Origin: Sphingobacterium multivorum
GTDB taxonomy: Bacteria; Bacteroidota; Bacteroidia; Sphingobacteriales; Sphingobacteriaceae
DNA: 64,000 bases
Direction: 5' to 3'
NCBI RefSeq assembly: GCF_039511225.1
Contig: NZ_CP154261.1
Location: 496,001-560,000, forward strand
Shown here: piece by piece, positions 1 through 9,008 of the stretch
How the letters are laid out: each line of letters opens with the position of its first letter
How positions within the stretch are numbered: position 1 is the first letter of the stretch
Program-made: the position numbers and the translations under genes
The notes under the pieces: model-generated
Seen by the model: the letters and a program-made list of their open reading frames with translations, nothing else
Database searches by the model: none
Told to the model about the DNA's origin: nothing

Positions 1-1
1 C

Positions 2-562
2 ACGATTGATGCATCGGTAGGAGATTCCTTGTCTTTTACCAAAGTCGGGTATTCACCGGTGAAAACTGTACTGACCAACCTGAACGAGTTTTATGTGGAG
101 TTACAAGAAGGGATACGATTGGAGACCGTCATCGTTGAACGAAAAACGAAAGAGGCCGAATTAAATGATGCCATGAGCAATTACGCTAAAAAGGGCGTTT
201 ATAATGGGGGTAAAAATAAGTTCGGGACCTACTTGGGTAGTCCTGCAACGGCGCTTTATAATCTTTTTGGGCGGGAAGCTAAAAATGCAAAACGATTTGG
301 ACGGTTTATGGATAGAGAGAAGGATGAGTTACAAGTTGACCGTATTTTTTCTCGGGAGGCTGTTCGGAATTTGACCAAACTGGACAGCACGGAGTTGGAT
401 GCTTTTATGATACGCTACCGTCCATCGTTTGATCTTGCTGAGCATTGGGGGCAATATGATCTGATGCATTATGTGCAGCAGTCGCTGGACGATTTTAATG
501 CCAAAGGAAGGCCTAAAGGGGCTCTTTTACCTGATATTGAAGTAAAGACTCAAGAAAAATAA
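2..562 (+). CDS. Carboxypeptidase-regulatory-like domain protein, C-terminal part (5' end outside window)
   Basis: The reading frame is open from the first bases of the window, so the gene starts upstream; about 186 residues remain. The first visible residues (VGDSLSFTKVGYSPVKT) match the end of a CarboxypepD_reg-like beta-sandwich, where a GDxLxFxxxGY motif is typical of Bacteroidota surface proteins. The rest is a charged alpha-helical tail containing NLFGREAKNAKRF and a Pro/Lys-rich end. This domain arrangement is common in hypothetical envelope proteins of this phylum; the exact function is unknown. A TTG at position 29 could be mistaken for a start, but the domain clearly continues upstream. 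Confidence 0.7.
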   Translation, partial: TIDASVGDSLSFTKVGYSPVKTVLTNLNEFYVELQEGIRLETVIVERKTKEAELNDAMSNYAKKGVYNGGKNKFGTYLGSPATALYNLFGREAKNAKRFGRFMDREKDELQVDRIFSREAVRNLTKLDSTELDAFMIRYRPSFDLAEHWGQYDLMHYVQQSLDDFNAKGRPKGALLPDIEVKTQEK

Positions 563-704
563 AAACATTTTGCTTTTGTTACTGTTAGCTGATTGTAAGG
601 TCGCAAAAGATGATTTAAAATTTTGTAGCGTATCAACGTCATTTTCGGAAGTTTTAAGGGCCTTTTTTCGTGTTTTGTAACAAAAAAGTTGATAAAAATA
701 TCTT

Positions 705-720
705 TTGGCACTTTGTTTGA
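705..720 (+). promoter_or_regulatory. Candidate sigma-54 (-24/-12) promoter of the OmpA lipoprotein gene
   Basis: The sequence TTGGCAC followed by four bases and TTTGA matches the sigma-54 consensus TGGCAC-N5-TTGCW except that GC at -12 is GA. It lies 54 bases before the ompA-like start codon. The same TTGGCA-N7-TGA spacing is seen before groES. This is by-eye matching only. Confidence 0.45.
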
Positions 721-773
721 TTTTAGTAGAACGGTATTTAATTTGAATATTAAAAGTCTTAGATAGCATACAT

Positions 774-1463
774 ATGAAAATGAATAGAAAATTGGCTGTA
801 TTAGGTTTGACAGTTGCAACCTCAGCTATGTTATTTGGAAGTTGTTCTACCATCCAAAATACGAATAATACAACTAAAGGTGGCGTTATCGGTGGTGTTG
901 CCGGTGGTGCATTGGGTGCATTAATCGGTGGTAAAGCTGGTAATACGGCGATCGGTACATTAGCGGGTGCCGCCATTGGTGGAGCTGCCGGTGTATTGAT
1001 CGGTAAAAAAATGGATAAGCAAGCTGCTGAGATTTCTAAAACTGTTGAAGGAGCAGAAGTTACACAATCTGCGGAAGGTATCGTGGTTAAGTTTGATTCA
1101 GGTATTTTATTCGATTTCAATAAGTCAGACCTAAAAGCATCTGCTAAGGATAATATTGCAAATCTGGTAACAACCTTAAACAAAGAGCAGGGTACTGAAA
1201 TCTTGGTTATCGGCCATACAGATAATGTAGGTACGTTGGCTGCAAATGAAAAAGTATCTTTGGACCGTGCAAATTCTGTACGTGCATTTGCGGTATCTAA
1301 AGGCTTAGCATCTTCGCGTATTAGAACCGAAGGTAGAAACTTCTCTGAACCAATTGCAAGTAACGATACGGAAGCAGGACGTGCTCAAAATCGTCGTGTT
1401 GAAATCGTGATTGTGGCAGGTGATCAAATGAAGAAAGAAGCAAAACAACAAGCAGGTCAATAA
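774..1463 (+). CDS. OmpA family lipoprotein with glycine-zipper region
   Basis: A 229-residue outer-membrane lipoprotein. The signal peptide ends in a lipobox (LFGSC) with lipidated Cys24. Residues about 36-82 form a glycine-zipper-like stretch (repeated GG, GGVAGGALGA, AGAAIGGAAG), which probably inserts in or packs against the membrane. Residues about 105-215 are an OmpA C-terminal domain that binds peptidoglycan: FDFNKSDL, IGHTDNVG and the NRRVEI signature are all visible. A role in tethering the outer membrane to the cell wall is expected for the family. A second ATG at 780 is an alternative start. The gene stands alone between a candidate sigma-54 promoter and a strong terminator. Confidence 0.9.
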   Translation: MKMNRKLAVLGLTVATSAMLFGSCSTIQNTNNTTKGGVIGGVAGGALGALIGGKAGNTAIGTLAGAAIGGAAGVLIGKKMDKQAAEISKTVEGAEVTQSAEGIVVKFDSGILFDFNKSDLKASAKDNIANLVTTLNKEQGTEILVIGHTDNVGTLAANEKVSLDRANSVRAFAVSKGLASSRIRTEGRNFSEPIASNDTEAGRAQNRRVEIVIVAGDQMKKEAKQQAGQ

Positions 1464-1520
1464 ATCTGATTCAGGACTTTGGTCTTTTGGGAGTCTGTTT
1501 GACTTGATTGCGAATTATAG

Positions 1521-1551
1521 AAAAAGCGCTGAATTTATCAGCGCTTTTTTT
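1521..1551 (+). terminator. Rho-independent terminator after the OmpA lipoprotein gene
   Basis: Perfect 8-bp stem AGCGCTGA / TCAGCGCT with a 5-base loop, followed by seven T residues and preceded by an A run. Confidence 0.88.
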
Positions 1552-1627
1552 GTGAAATACAGCCGTCCGAATTTTTATACGGCCCATTTACGCCTAAAAT
1601 TTGACAAAGTATAAACCATATTTCTGT

Positions 1628-1643
1628 CTGACAAACTGTCATT
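1628..1643 (+). promoter_or_regulatory. TGACA-N3-TGTCA dyad upstream of miaB, also found before groES
   Basis: CTGACAAACTGTCATT contains the inverted repeat TGACA-AAC-TGTCA. Its reverse complement matches 14 of 16 bases of the site at 6697-6712 upstream of groES. It is a candidate binding site for a regulator shared by the two operons. It sits just upstream of the -7 element at 1661. Confidence 0.4.
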
Positions 1644-1660
1644 ATATGGATTTAAATTTC

Positions 1661-1668
1661 TAACTTTG
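1661..1668 (+). promoter_or_regulatory. Bacteroidota -7 promoter element (TAACTTTG) for the miaB operon
   Basis: TAACTTTG fits the Bacteroidota primary-sigma -7 consensus TAnnTTTG. It lies about 110 bases before the miaB start; no convincing -33 TTG was found at the usual spacing. The rest of the 1464-1777 gap holds only the terminator and the dyad. Confidence 0.45.
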
Positions 1669-1777
1669 TAGTCTTTGAAATAACTAAGGGCTTAAAATCA
1701 GATCAGCAAAAGATGAGTATTTGCATTAGTTATTCCATCGAAAATAATAAAAATTATATTCTATTGAATATCGAGCT

Positions 1778-3214
1778 ATGCTAGATTTAACACATACCAC
1801 TAAGGAACACGACGAATCTCGTCAGGGTGAGGCATTATTATTAGAACAGGATCCGATTTTAAGTAATGGACGCAAACTGTATATTGAAAGTTACGGTTGC
1901 CAGATGAATTTTTCGGATAGTGAGATTGTTGCTTCTATTTTGTTGGATAAGGGATTTGAAACAACCAAGAATTATCAGGAAGCTGATGTGGTTTTTATTA
2001 ATACCTGTTCAATCCGCGAAAATGCTGAACAGCGTGTGCGCAATCGTCTCAAGGAATTTGAAGCTGCTAAAGCAAAAAATCCCGGAATGATCGTTGGTGT
2101 GCTGGGTTGTATGGCAGAGCGTTTGAAATCGAAATTTTTAGAAGAAGAAAAATTAGTGGACGTTGTGGTCGGTCCAGATGCTTATCGCGATCTACCGAAT
2201 TTGATTGATAAAGTTGACGATGGAGCAAAAGCGGTAAACGTTTTATTGTCTAGGGAGGAAACGTATGCCGATATTAACCCTGTCCGTTTGAATTCAAACG
2301 GTGTGACAGCTTTTATTTCGATTATGCGTGGTTGCGACAATATGTGTTCTTTCTGTGTTGTTCCTTTCACACGTGGCCGGGAACGTAGCCGTGATCCACA
2401 ATCTATCGTGAAGGAGGCCCAAGATCTTTTTAATGCCGGCTATAAGGAGGTTACGTTGTTGGGACAAAATGTGGATTCGTATAAATATACTGCTCCAGTA
2501 GCTGAAGGGGAGGAACCGGATGAAATCATAACATTTGCTAGCTTGCTTACAATGGTTGCTGAAATCAGCCCGCTTTTACGTATTCGCTTCTCTACTTCCC
2601 ATCCAAAAGATATTACAGATGAAGTTTTATATGCAATAGCTTCGCATGAAAACATCTGTAATTATATTCACTTGCCAGTTCAATCAGGGAACTCTAGAGT
2701 ATTGGAATTAATGAACCGTACCTATGACCGTGAATGGTATATGGAGCGTGTCGATGCCATCCGTCGTATTATTCCGGATTGTGCTATTTCCACAGATGTT
2801 ATTACAGGTTTCTGTACTGAAACAGAAGAGGAGCATCAAGAAACATTGTCTATGATGGATTATGTCAAATACGATTTCGCCTATATGTTTGCTTATTCAG
2901 AAAGACCAGGTACATTGGCGGCAAAAAGATACGCAGATGATATTCCTGAAGATGTTAAAAAACGTCGTTTGACAGAAGTGATCAATAAACAGCGCGATCA
3001 TAGTTTATACCGTTATCAACATTTTATTGGCAAAGTTTGTAAAGTGCTTGTTGAGGGATTTTCGAAAAGATCTGAGTTCGATTTCTGTGGCCGTAATGAT
3101 CAAAATGCATTGGTGGTATTTCCAATTGATCCTCGATTTAAACAAGGCGATTATGTGAATGTACTTATCGAGTCATGTACCTCTGCGACATTATTGGGAA
3201 AGATTGTTGATTAA
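1778..3214 (+). CDS. miaB: tRNA-2-methylthio-N6-dimethylallyladenosine synthase MiaB
   Basis: A radical-SAM methylthiotransferase of 478 residues that converts i6A37 to ms2i6A37 in tRNAs reading UNN codons. The N-terminal UPF0004 domain carries the three auxiliary-cluster cysteines C41 (SYGCQMN), C77 ([12 protein letters not shown]) and C111 (GCMAER). The radical SAM motif CxxxCxxC is C186-C190-C193 in [11 protein letters not shown], followed by [10 protein letters not shown], a MiaB hallmark. A TRAM domain ends the protein. It is the first gene of a run miaB / sigma-54 activator / lptE / TPR protein / secG with gaps of 8 to 36 bases, so co-transcription is likely. Confidence 0.97.
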   Translation: MLDLTHTTKEHDESRQGEALLLEQDPILSNGRKLYIESYGCQMNFSDSEIVASILLDKGFETTKNYQEADVVFINTCSIRENAEQRVRNRLKEFEAAKAKNPGMIVGVLGCMAERLKSKFLEEEKLVDVVVGPDAYRDLPNLIDKVDDGAKAVNVLLSREETYADINPVRLNSNGVTAFISIMRGCDNMCSFCVVPFTRGRERSRDPQSIVKEAQDLFNAGYKEVTLLGQNVDSYKYTAPVAEGEEPDEIITFASLLTMVAEISPLLRIRFSTSHPKDITDEVLYAIASHENICNYIHLPVQSGNSRVLELMNRTYDREWYMERVDAIRRIIPDCAISTDVITGFCTETEEEHQETLSMMDYVKYDFAYMFAYSERPGTLAAKRYADDIPEDVKKRRLTEVINKQRDHSLYRYQHFIGKVCKVLVEGFSKRSEFDFCGRNDQNALVVFPIDPRFKQGDYVNVLIESCTSATLLGKIVD

Positions 3215-3250
3215 GAAAACTTAGTTTGTTTTATTTCCAACTGGAAATTT

Positions 3251-4525
3251 ATGGATAACCAAGATATAAAGAATAGATTTGGAATTATTGGTAATTCGCC
3301 TTTGTTGAATCGTGCTATTGATATTGCACGACAAGTGGCTCCAACTGATATCTCCGTACTAATACAAGGTGAAAGTGGGAGTGGTAAAGAGGTTTTTTCG
3401 CATATTATCCATCAATTAAGCTCACGTAAGCATGGCCCTTTTATTGCGGTCAATTGTGGAGCTATACCAGAGGGTACCATTGACTCTGAGTTATTTGGTC
3501 ACGAAAAGGGTTCCTTTACAGGTGCCCATGAAGCCAGAAAGGGATATTTTGAGGTCGTTGACGGTGGAACAATCTTTTTGGATGAAGTAGGTGAGTTGCC
3601 TTTGGGTACGCAAGCAAGATTATTACGTGTATTGGAGTCAGGTGAGTATATACGGGTAGGGTCATCCAAGGTACAGAAGACAAATGTACGTGTGGTTGCT
3701 GCGACAAATGTGAATGTATTTGAAGCTGTACAAAAAGGTAAATTTCGCGAAGATCTTTATTATCGTCTGAATACTGTACCGTTGCGTGTACCGTCATTAC
3801 GTGAAAGACCTGAAGATATCAACTTATTATTTCGTAAGTTTATTGTGGACTTTTCGGAGAAATACCGTACACCTGGGGTTCAATTGACAGAAGATGCACA
3901 AAATATGCTGCGCAACTATAGCTGGCCCGGAAACGTACGTCAACTGAAAAATGTTGCGGAGCAAATTGCAGTTTTGGAGAAAGAACGCGTCGTCGATGCC
4001 TATACACTTCAAAATTATCTGCCCAATGAATCCCGAACGAGTTTGCCAGCGGTAGTTCCTTCAAATAATGGCGGAAAAGAGGATTTCTCCGAAAGAGATT
4101 TGCTGTATAAAGTCTTATTTGATATGAAGAAGGATATGGTTGATCTGAAAAAACTGGTGGTTGAATTAATTCAGAAAGGTGTCGATTCGAGCACATTTGA
4201 TCAAAATTCCCCTTACATTAATCAGTTGTACCAGGAGATTGAACCACAATTGAAAGCAGAACCAGAAAATTATAATACAACCCCAACGCTCACCATACAT
4301 TCTCCAGCAAATACGACAAACGTATTAAAAAATCCTGTTGCGCAGGATGAATATCTGCAGGATGCTCAAGAAGTTGAGGAATCTTTATCGCTTGTTGATA
4401 AAGAGTCTGATCTTATCAAGAAAGCGCTGAAAAAGCACCGTGGTAAACGTAAAGCTGCTGCGCAAGAGCTGGGAATTTCTGAAAGAACTTTGTACAGAAA
4501 AATTAAAGACTTAAATTTAGATTAA
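3251..4525 (+). CDS. Sigma-54-interacting transcriptional activator without a sensor domain
   Basis: A 424-residue bacterial enhancer-binding protein. The AAA+ domain begins almost at the N-terminus: Walker A GESGSGKE (40-47), sigma-54-contact loop GSFTGA (87-92, Ser in place of the usual Ala), Walker B GGTIFLDE (105-112), and the arginine-finger region. A linker of about 130 residues follows, then a Fis-type helix-turn-helix at the C-terminus (about 390-420, RKAAAQELGISERTLYRKI). No receiver, GAF or PAS domain is present, so activity must be controlled by abundance, a partner or a signal read by the linker. It lies 36 bases after miaB and 9 bases before lptE. Candidate targets in this window are groES and the OmpA lipoprotein (inference). 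Confidence 0.93.
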   Translation: MDNQDIKNRFGIIGNSPLLNRAIDIARQVAPTDISVLIQGESGSGKEVFSHIIHQLSSRKHGPFIAVNCGAIPEGTIDSELFGHEKGSFTGAHEARKGYFEVVDGGTIFLDEVGELPLGTQARLLRVLESGEYIRVGSSKVQKTNVRVVAATNVNVFEAVQKGKFREDLYYRLNTVPLRVPSLRERPEDINLLFRKFIVDFSEKYRTPGVQLTEDAQNMLRNYSWPGNVRQLKNVAEQIAVLEKERVVDAYTLQNYLPNESRTSLPAVVPSNNGGKEDFSERDLLYKVLFDMKKDMVDLKKLVVELIQKGVDSSTFDQNSPYINQLYQEIEPQLKAEPENYNTTPTLTIHSPANTTNVLKNPVAQDEYLQDAQEVEESLSLVDKESDLIKKALKKHRGKRKAAAQELGISERTLYRKIKDLNLD

Positions 4526-4534
4526 GGTTTACAG

Positions 4535-5050
4535 ATGTTGTCAAGAAAAATTTTATATGCTTTTCTCACCACAATCTTTTTGTTTGTAATGAATAGTTGT
4601 GGGGTAAAATATGGATTTACTGGGGGATCCATTCCTGAGGGAATGAAAACAGTCAATATTCAATATTTCGAAAATATAGCTCCTTTAGTTTATCCGACCT
4701 TAAGCCAGAATTTTACGGAGGCACTGAAAGAGCGTATCCGTAACCAATCTCGATTGAGTCAGGTGAATCAAGACGGTGATGCTACCTTTGAGGGATTTAT
4801 TACGGAGTATTCGATAAGTCCTGCAGCTGTTGAGGCTGGCACAGACCGAGCAGCGATGAATAGATTGACGATTACAATCAAAGTTACCTATCATAATAAA
4901 ATTAATCCAAAGGACGATTTTGAACAGCCTTTTACGCGATTCAAAGAGTTTGCGGGAAATCTTCAGAGTGCGCAAGAAGAGACCTTGGGTAAAGAAATTA
5001 TTCAAATGCTAACTGAGGATATATACAATAAAGCGTTTGCTAATTGGTAA
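4535..5050 (+). CDS. lptE: LPS assembly lipoprotein LptE
   Basis: A 171-residue lipoprotein with a lipobox ending at Cys22 (VMNSC) followed by GVKYGFTGGS, the usual start of Bacteroidota LptE. The family plugs the LptD beta-barrel and helps place lipopolysaccharide in the outer leaflet. The short alpha/beta fold (NIQYFENIAPLVYPTLSQNFTEALKERI) agrees with the LptE family. It starts 9 bases after the sigma-54 activator stop, and the next gene begins 13 bases downstream. Confidence 0.85.
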   Translation: MLSRKILYAFLTTIFLFVMNSCGVKYGFTGGSIPEGMKTVNIQYFENIAPLVYPTLSQNFTEALKERIRNQSRLSQVNQDGDATFEGFITEYSISPAAVEAGTDRAAMNRLTITIKVTYHNKINPKDDFEQPFTRFKEFAGNLQSAQEETLGKEIIQMLTEDIYNKAFANW

Positions 5051-5063
5051 TTCTATTTCCAAG

Positions 5064-6134
5064 ATGAATCTTAATATATCATTATCCAATAACGAGCTTT
5101 TTTTTCAAGCAATCAATCGTCCCGACACTGTGGCGGAAGATGTTGTTTTAGCATTGATTGAAAAATACCCTTATGCCCAAAGCCTGCGATTTGTCTATGA
5201 ACGCAAAGTTTTTGGCAAGCAAAGTTCAGTTCAGAATTTATCGTCTACTTTGCTCTATGCATCTTCTCCGAGTTGGTTGTATGAATTTATGCATTGTAAA
5301 TCAGTGGAAGAGCCTGATGCAGTCATGCAGTCAGATGAATTCCCGGTGGATGGAGCACTTCGTGACGATGATGGCATTATCGAAATTGAAGCTGATCGTG
5401 AAACGGTAGCTGAACCAGTTTTATCCAAGATTGAGGTTGATGAATTGGATCGTTTGATTCAAGCCGGGGTTGCAAAAGATTATTTTCGGTCAAACGATCA
5501 GCAGCAAGAAAATAGTGTCGATTCAGAGGAACCTGCATTAGTAGTACCTGTTGTAGCGGAAGCTGTTGCCAATACAATGGATGATGGTCAGGAGCGTGTT
5601 TCGGTCTATGATGACGATACCATGCCCTACAGTTTCTTATGGTGGTTGCATAAGACGAGATTAGAATATGCTGATACCTATCAGCCCTATGTAAAATCTC
5701 CATTACGCCCAATGACGCCCTCGAATGACGATATTGCTAAAATTCATGAGAAACTGGATAATCAGCTACTCGATCAACAGATCAGGGAGAATATCTTTCA
5801 TTTGCAATCGCCTGAAGCAAAGTTAAGTGATGAGGTTAAAACGACAATCTCTTTTCAAATACCGCGTAAAACAGACGAGGTAATCGAAAAATTTATTCGT
5901 GAAGAACCTATGATTCAGCCCCTGCAAGCAGAAAAGTTAGACTTGGAGAATAAAGCTAGAAAAAGTTCGGAAGATCAGCATTCACTTGTTACCGAAACAC
6001 TTGCCAAGATCTATGTGGAACAGGGCTTATATCCAAAAGCAATAGAGGTTTACAAAAAATTAGTTTTGAAATATCCAGAAAAAAATGCTTACTTTGCGGC
6101 ACGCATAACAGAATTAGAAAAGAAATTAAATTAA
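5064..6134 (+). CDS. Tetratricopeptide-repeat protein of unknown function
   Basis: A 356-residue protein from the ATG at 5064; an upstream TTG at 5037 would overlap lptE and is less likely. The N-terminal third looks like a compact helical domain (NNELFFQAINRPDTVAEDV). The middle is acidic and low in complexity. The C-terminus (about 315-355) carries a TPR-like helix pair, LAKIYVEQGLYPKAIEVYKKLVLKYP. No signal peptide is seen, so it is probably cytoplasmic. It sits between lptE and secG, 12 bases before secG, so a link to envelope biogenesis is plausible from context only. Confidence 0.75.
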   Translation: MNLNISLSNNELFFQAINRPDTVAEDVVLALIEKYPYAQSLRFVYERKVFGKQSSVQNLSSTLLYASSPSWLYEFMHCKSVEEPDAVMQSDEFPVDGALRDDDGIIEIEADRETVAEPVLSKIEVDELDRLIQAGVAKDYFRSNDQQQENSVDSEEPALVVPVVAEAVANTMDDGQERVSVYDDDTMPYSFLWWLHKTRLEYADTYQPYVKSPLRPMTPSNDDIAKIHEKLDNQLLDQQIRENIFHLQSPEAKLSDEVKTTISFQIPRKTDEVIEKFIREEPMIQPLQAEKLDLENKARKSSEDQHSLVTETLAKIYVEQGLYPKAIEVYKKLVLKYPEKNAYFAARITELEKKLN

Positions 6135-6146
6135 TAACATAAAGAG

Positions 6147-6560
6147 ATGCAAGGATTATTAATCGGTCTAATCATATTAGCTAGTATTATTTTAGCGTTT
6201 TTGGTTTTAATCCAAAATCCAAAAGGAGGAGGTTTGTCATCAGGTTTTTCAGGTGGAACGAATCTTATGGGAGTAAAACGTACAGGTGACTTTTTGGAAA
6301 AAGGTACCTGGATTATGGTTATTGCCATTATGGTATTTAGCTTAGGTGTAAATGTTATTGGTACGTCTCCAAGCACATCTAAAGGTGGATTGGGCGGTCA
6401 AATCGAAGCGCCTAAACAACAAGGTCCATTGAATTTGGGTACTGGACAACAGCCTGTTGGTGCTCCGGCGGGACAAGGGCAAGCTGCTCCGGCTCAATCG
6501 CAAGAAAAGGCTCCAGTGACTACACCGACAACAAAACCAGTAGAAGAAGCTAAGAAATAG
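6147..6560 (+). CDS. secG: Preprotein translocase subunit SecG
   Basis: A 137-residue inner-membrane protein, the small accessory subunit of SecYEG. Two membrane helices are visible (about 2-22 and 52-70) flanking the conserved cytoplasmic loop LIQNPKGGGLSSGFSGG, the SecG signature. The C-terminal tail is rich in Pro, Gln and Ala, longer than in proteobacterial SecG but normal for Bacteroidota. It ends the miaB-lptE-secG run and is followed directly by a terminator. Confidence 0.95.
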   Translation: MQGLLIGLIILASIILAFLVLIQNPKGGGLSSGFSGGTNLMGVKRTGDFLEKGTWIMVIAIMVFSLGVNVIGTSPSTSKGGLGGQIEAPKQQGPLNLGTGQQPVGAPAGQGQAAPAQSQEKAPVTTPTTKPVEEAKK

Positions 6561-6579
6561 TTGTCAGTAAAAAATGATG

Positions 6580-6612
6580 AGCCCCGTTTGTTTGTACAGA
6601 CGGGGCTTTTTT
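6580..6612 (+). terminator. Rho-independent terminator after secG
   Basis: AGCCCCGT pairs with ACGGGGCT; the stem extends four more bases with one G-T wobble and is followed by a T run. Confidence 0.85.
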
Positions 6613-6696
6613 ATGTTCGATATTTTGTCTAAGGCAGGTATGTAGCGATAAATTTATTGGTCTGTCTGTCGACGGAAGTAAGACTGACAGACTGGG

Positions 6697-6712
6697 AATG
6701 ACAGTGTGACAG
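6697..6712 (+). promoter_or_regulatory. TGACA-type upstream site before groES
   Basis: AATGACAGTGTGACAG lies about 75 bases upstream of the -24 element of groES, a normal distance for a sigma-54 activator site. It matches the miaB-upstream dyad in 14 of 16 bases. Further TGTC/GACA half-sites are dense between 6660 and 6700. Confidence 0.4.
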
Positions 6713-6785
6713 CAAAATGAATTTTTGTCGATGGAGATATTAACTTTTCTGTGAAAAATTGTCTTATAAGCTGTCTTATTTACAA

Positions 6786-6801
6786 TTGGCATAAAAGATG
6801 A
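6786..6801 (+). promoter_or_regulatory. Candidate sigma-54 (-24/-12) promoter of groESL
   Basis: TTGGCATAAAAGATGA keeps the spacing of the ompA element (TTGGCA-N7-TGA). It lies 62 bases before groES. No CIRCE (TTAGCACTC-N9-GAGTGCTAA) is present, so HrcA control is not indicated. Confidence 0.4.
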
Positions 6802-6862
6802 TGTGTTTATAGCGATTATAACATTAAAATAAATTCAATAACAGATAAAAAGTAAATTAATT

Positions 6863-7138
6863 ATGGCATTAAGTATCAAACCTATCGGAGACAGAGTAGT
6901 AGTAGAAGCTGCTCCAGCAGAAGAAAAAACAGCTTCAGGGTTGTATATCCCCGATACAGCAAAAGAAAAACCATCTCAAGGTACAGTAGTTGCTGTAGGT
7001 ACAGGTAAAGTTGACGAACCGTTAACTGTGAAAGTTGGTGACAAAGTATTATACGGAAAATACGCAGGTACTGAAATTACTTACGAAGGAAAAGAGTACT
7101 TAATTATGCGTGAGTCTGATATTTACGCGGTTATCTAA
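6863..7138 (+). CDS. groES: Co-chaperonin GroES
   Basis: A 91-residue Cpn10 that caps the GroEL ring. The family signature [12 protein letters not shown] is at the N-terminus, the mobile loop is [18 protein letters not shown] (about 20-38), and the closing strand reads [13 protein letters not shown]. Length is typical. It is followed by groEL after 163 bases, which hold no gene, clear terminator or recognisable promoter, so the two genes are probably one transcript. Confidence 0.98.
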   Translation: MALSIKPIGDRVVVEAAPAEEKTASGLYIPDTAKEKPSQGTVVAVGTGKVDEPLTVKVGDKVLYGKYAGTEITYEGKEYLIMRESDIYAVI

Positions 7139-7253
7139 TTAATAGGAACAGGTTATTTAAAACGAGCGTACTGGCTCAATTAAAAATTCAATAGGTTATT
7201 TTAGTGAAGCTGTAAAATTGGACGTGTAAAAAATAAATCGGTTTACGGTTTAA

Positions 7254-8939
<1,686 letters not shown>

Positions 8940-8960
8940 GATCATCCCATTTTAAAATAA

Positions 8961-9002
8961 AAAAGAAAGGCTCATTTGGAATTCCAAATGAGCCTTTCTT
9001 TT
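8961..9002. terminator. Bidirectional terminator between groEL and ggt
   Basis: Perfect inverted repeat with 21-bp arms centred between 8981 and 8982 (core AAATGAGCC). It carries an A run on one side and a T run on the other, so it can serve groEL on the plus strand and ggt on the minus strand. Confidence 0.9.
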
Positions 9003-9008
9003 TGTTCC

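Noticed and set aside
527-1183. 218-codon minus-strand ORF opposite the OmpA lipoprotein gene
   Set aside because: It is antisense to the glycine-zipper coding region, and its Pro/Ala-rich product reflects the reverse complement of Gly codons.
6613-6862. CIRCE operator for HrcA upstream of groES
   Set aside because: No TTAGCACTC-N9-GAGTGCTAA or close variant could be found.
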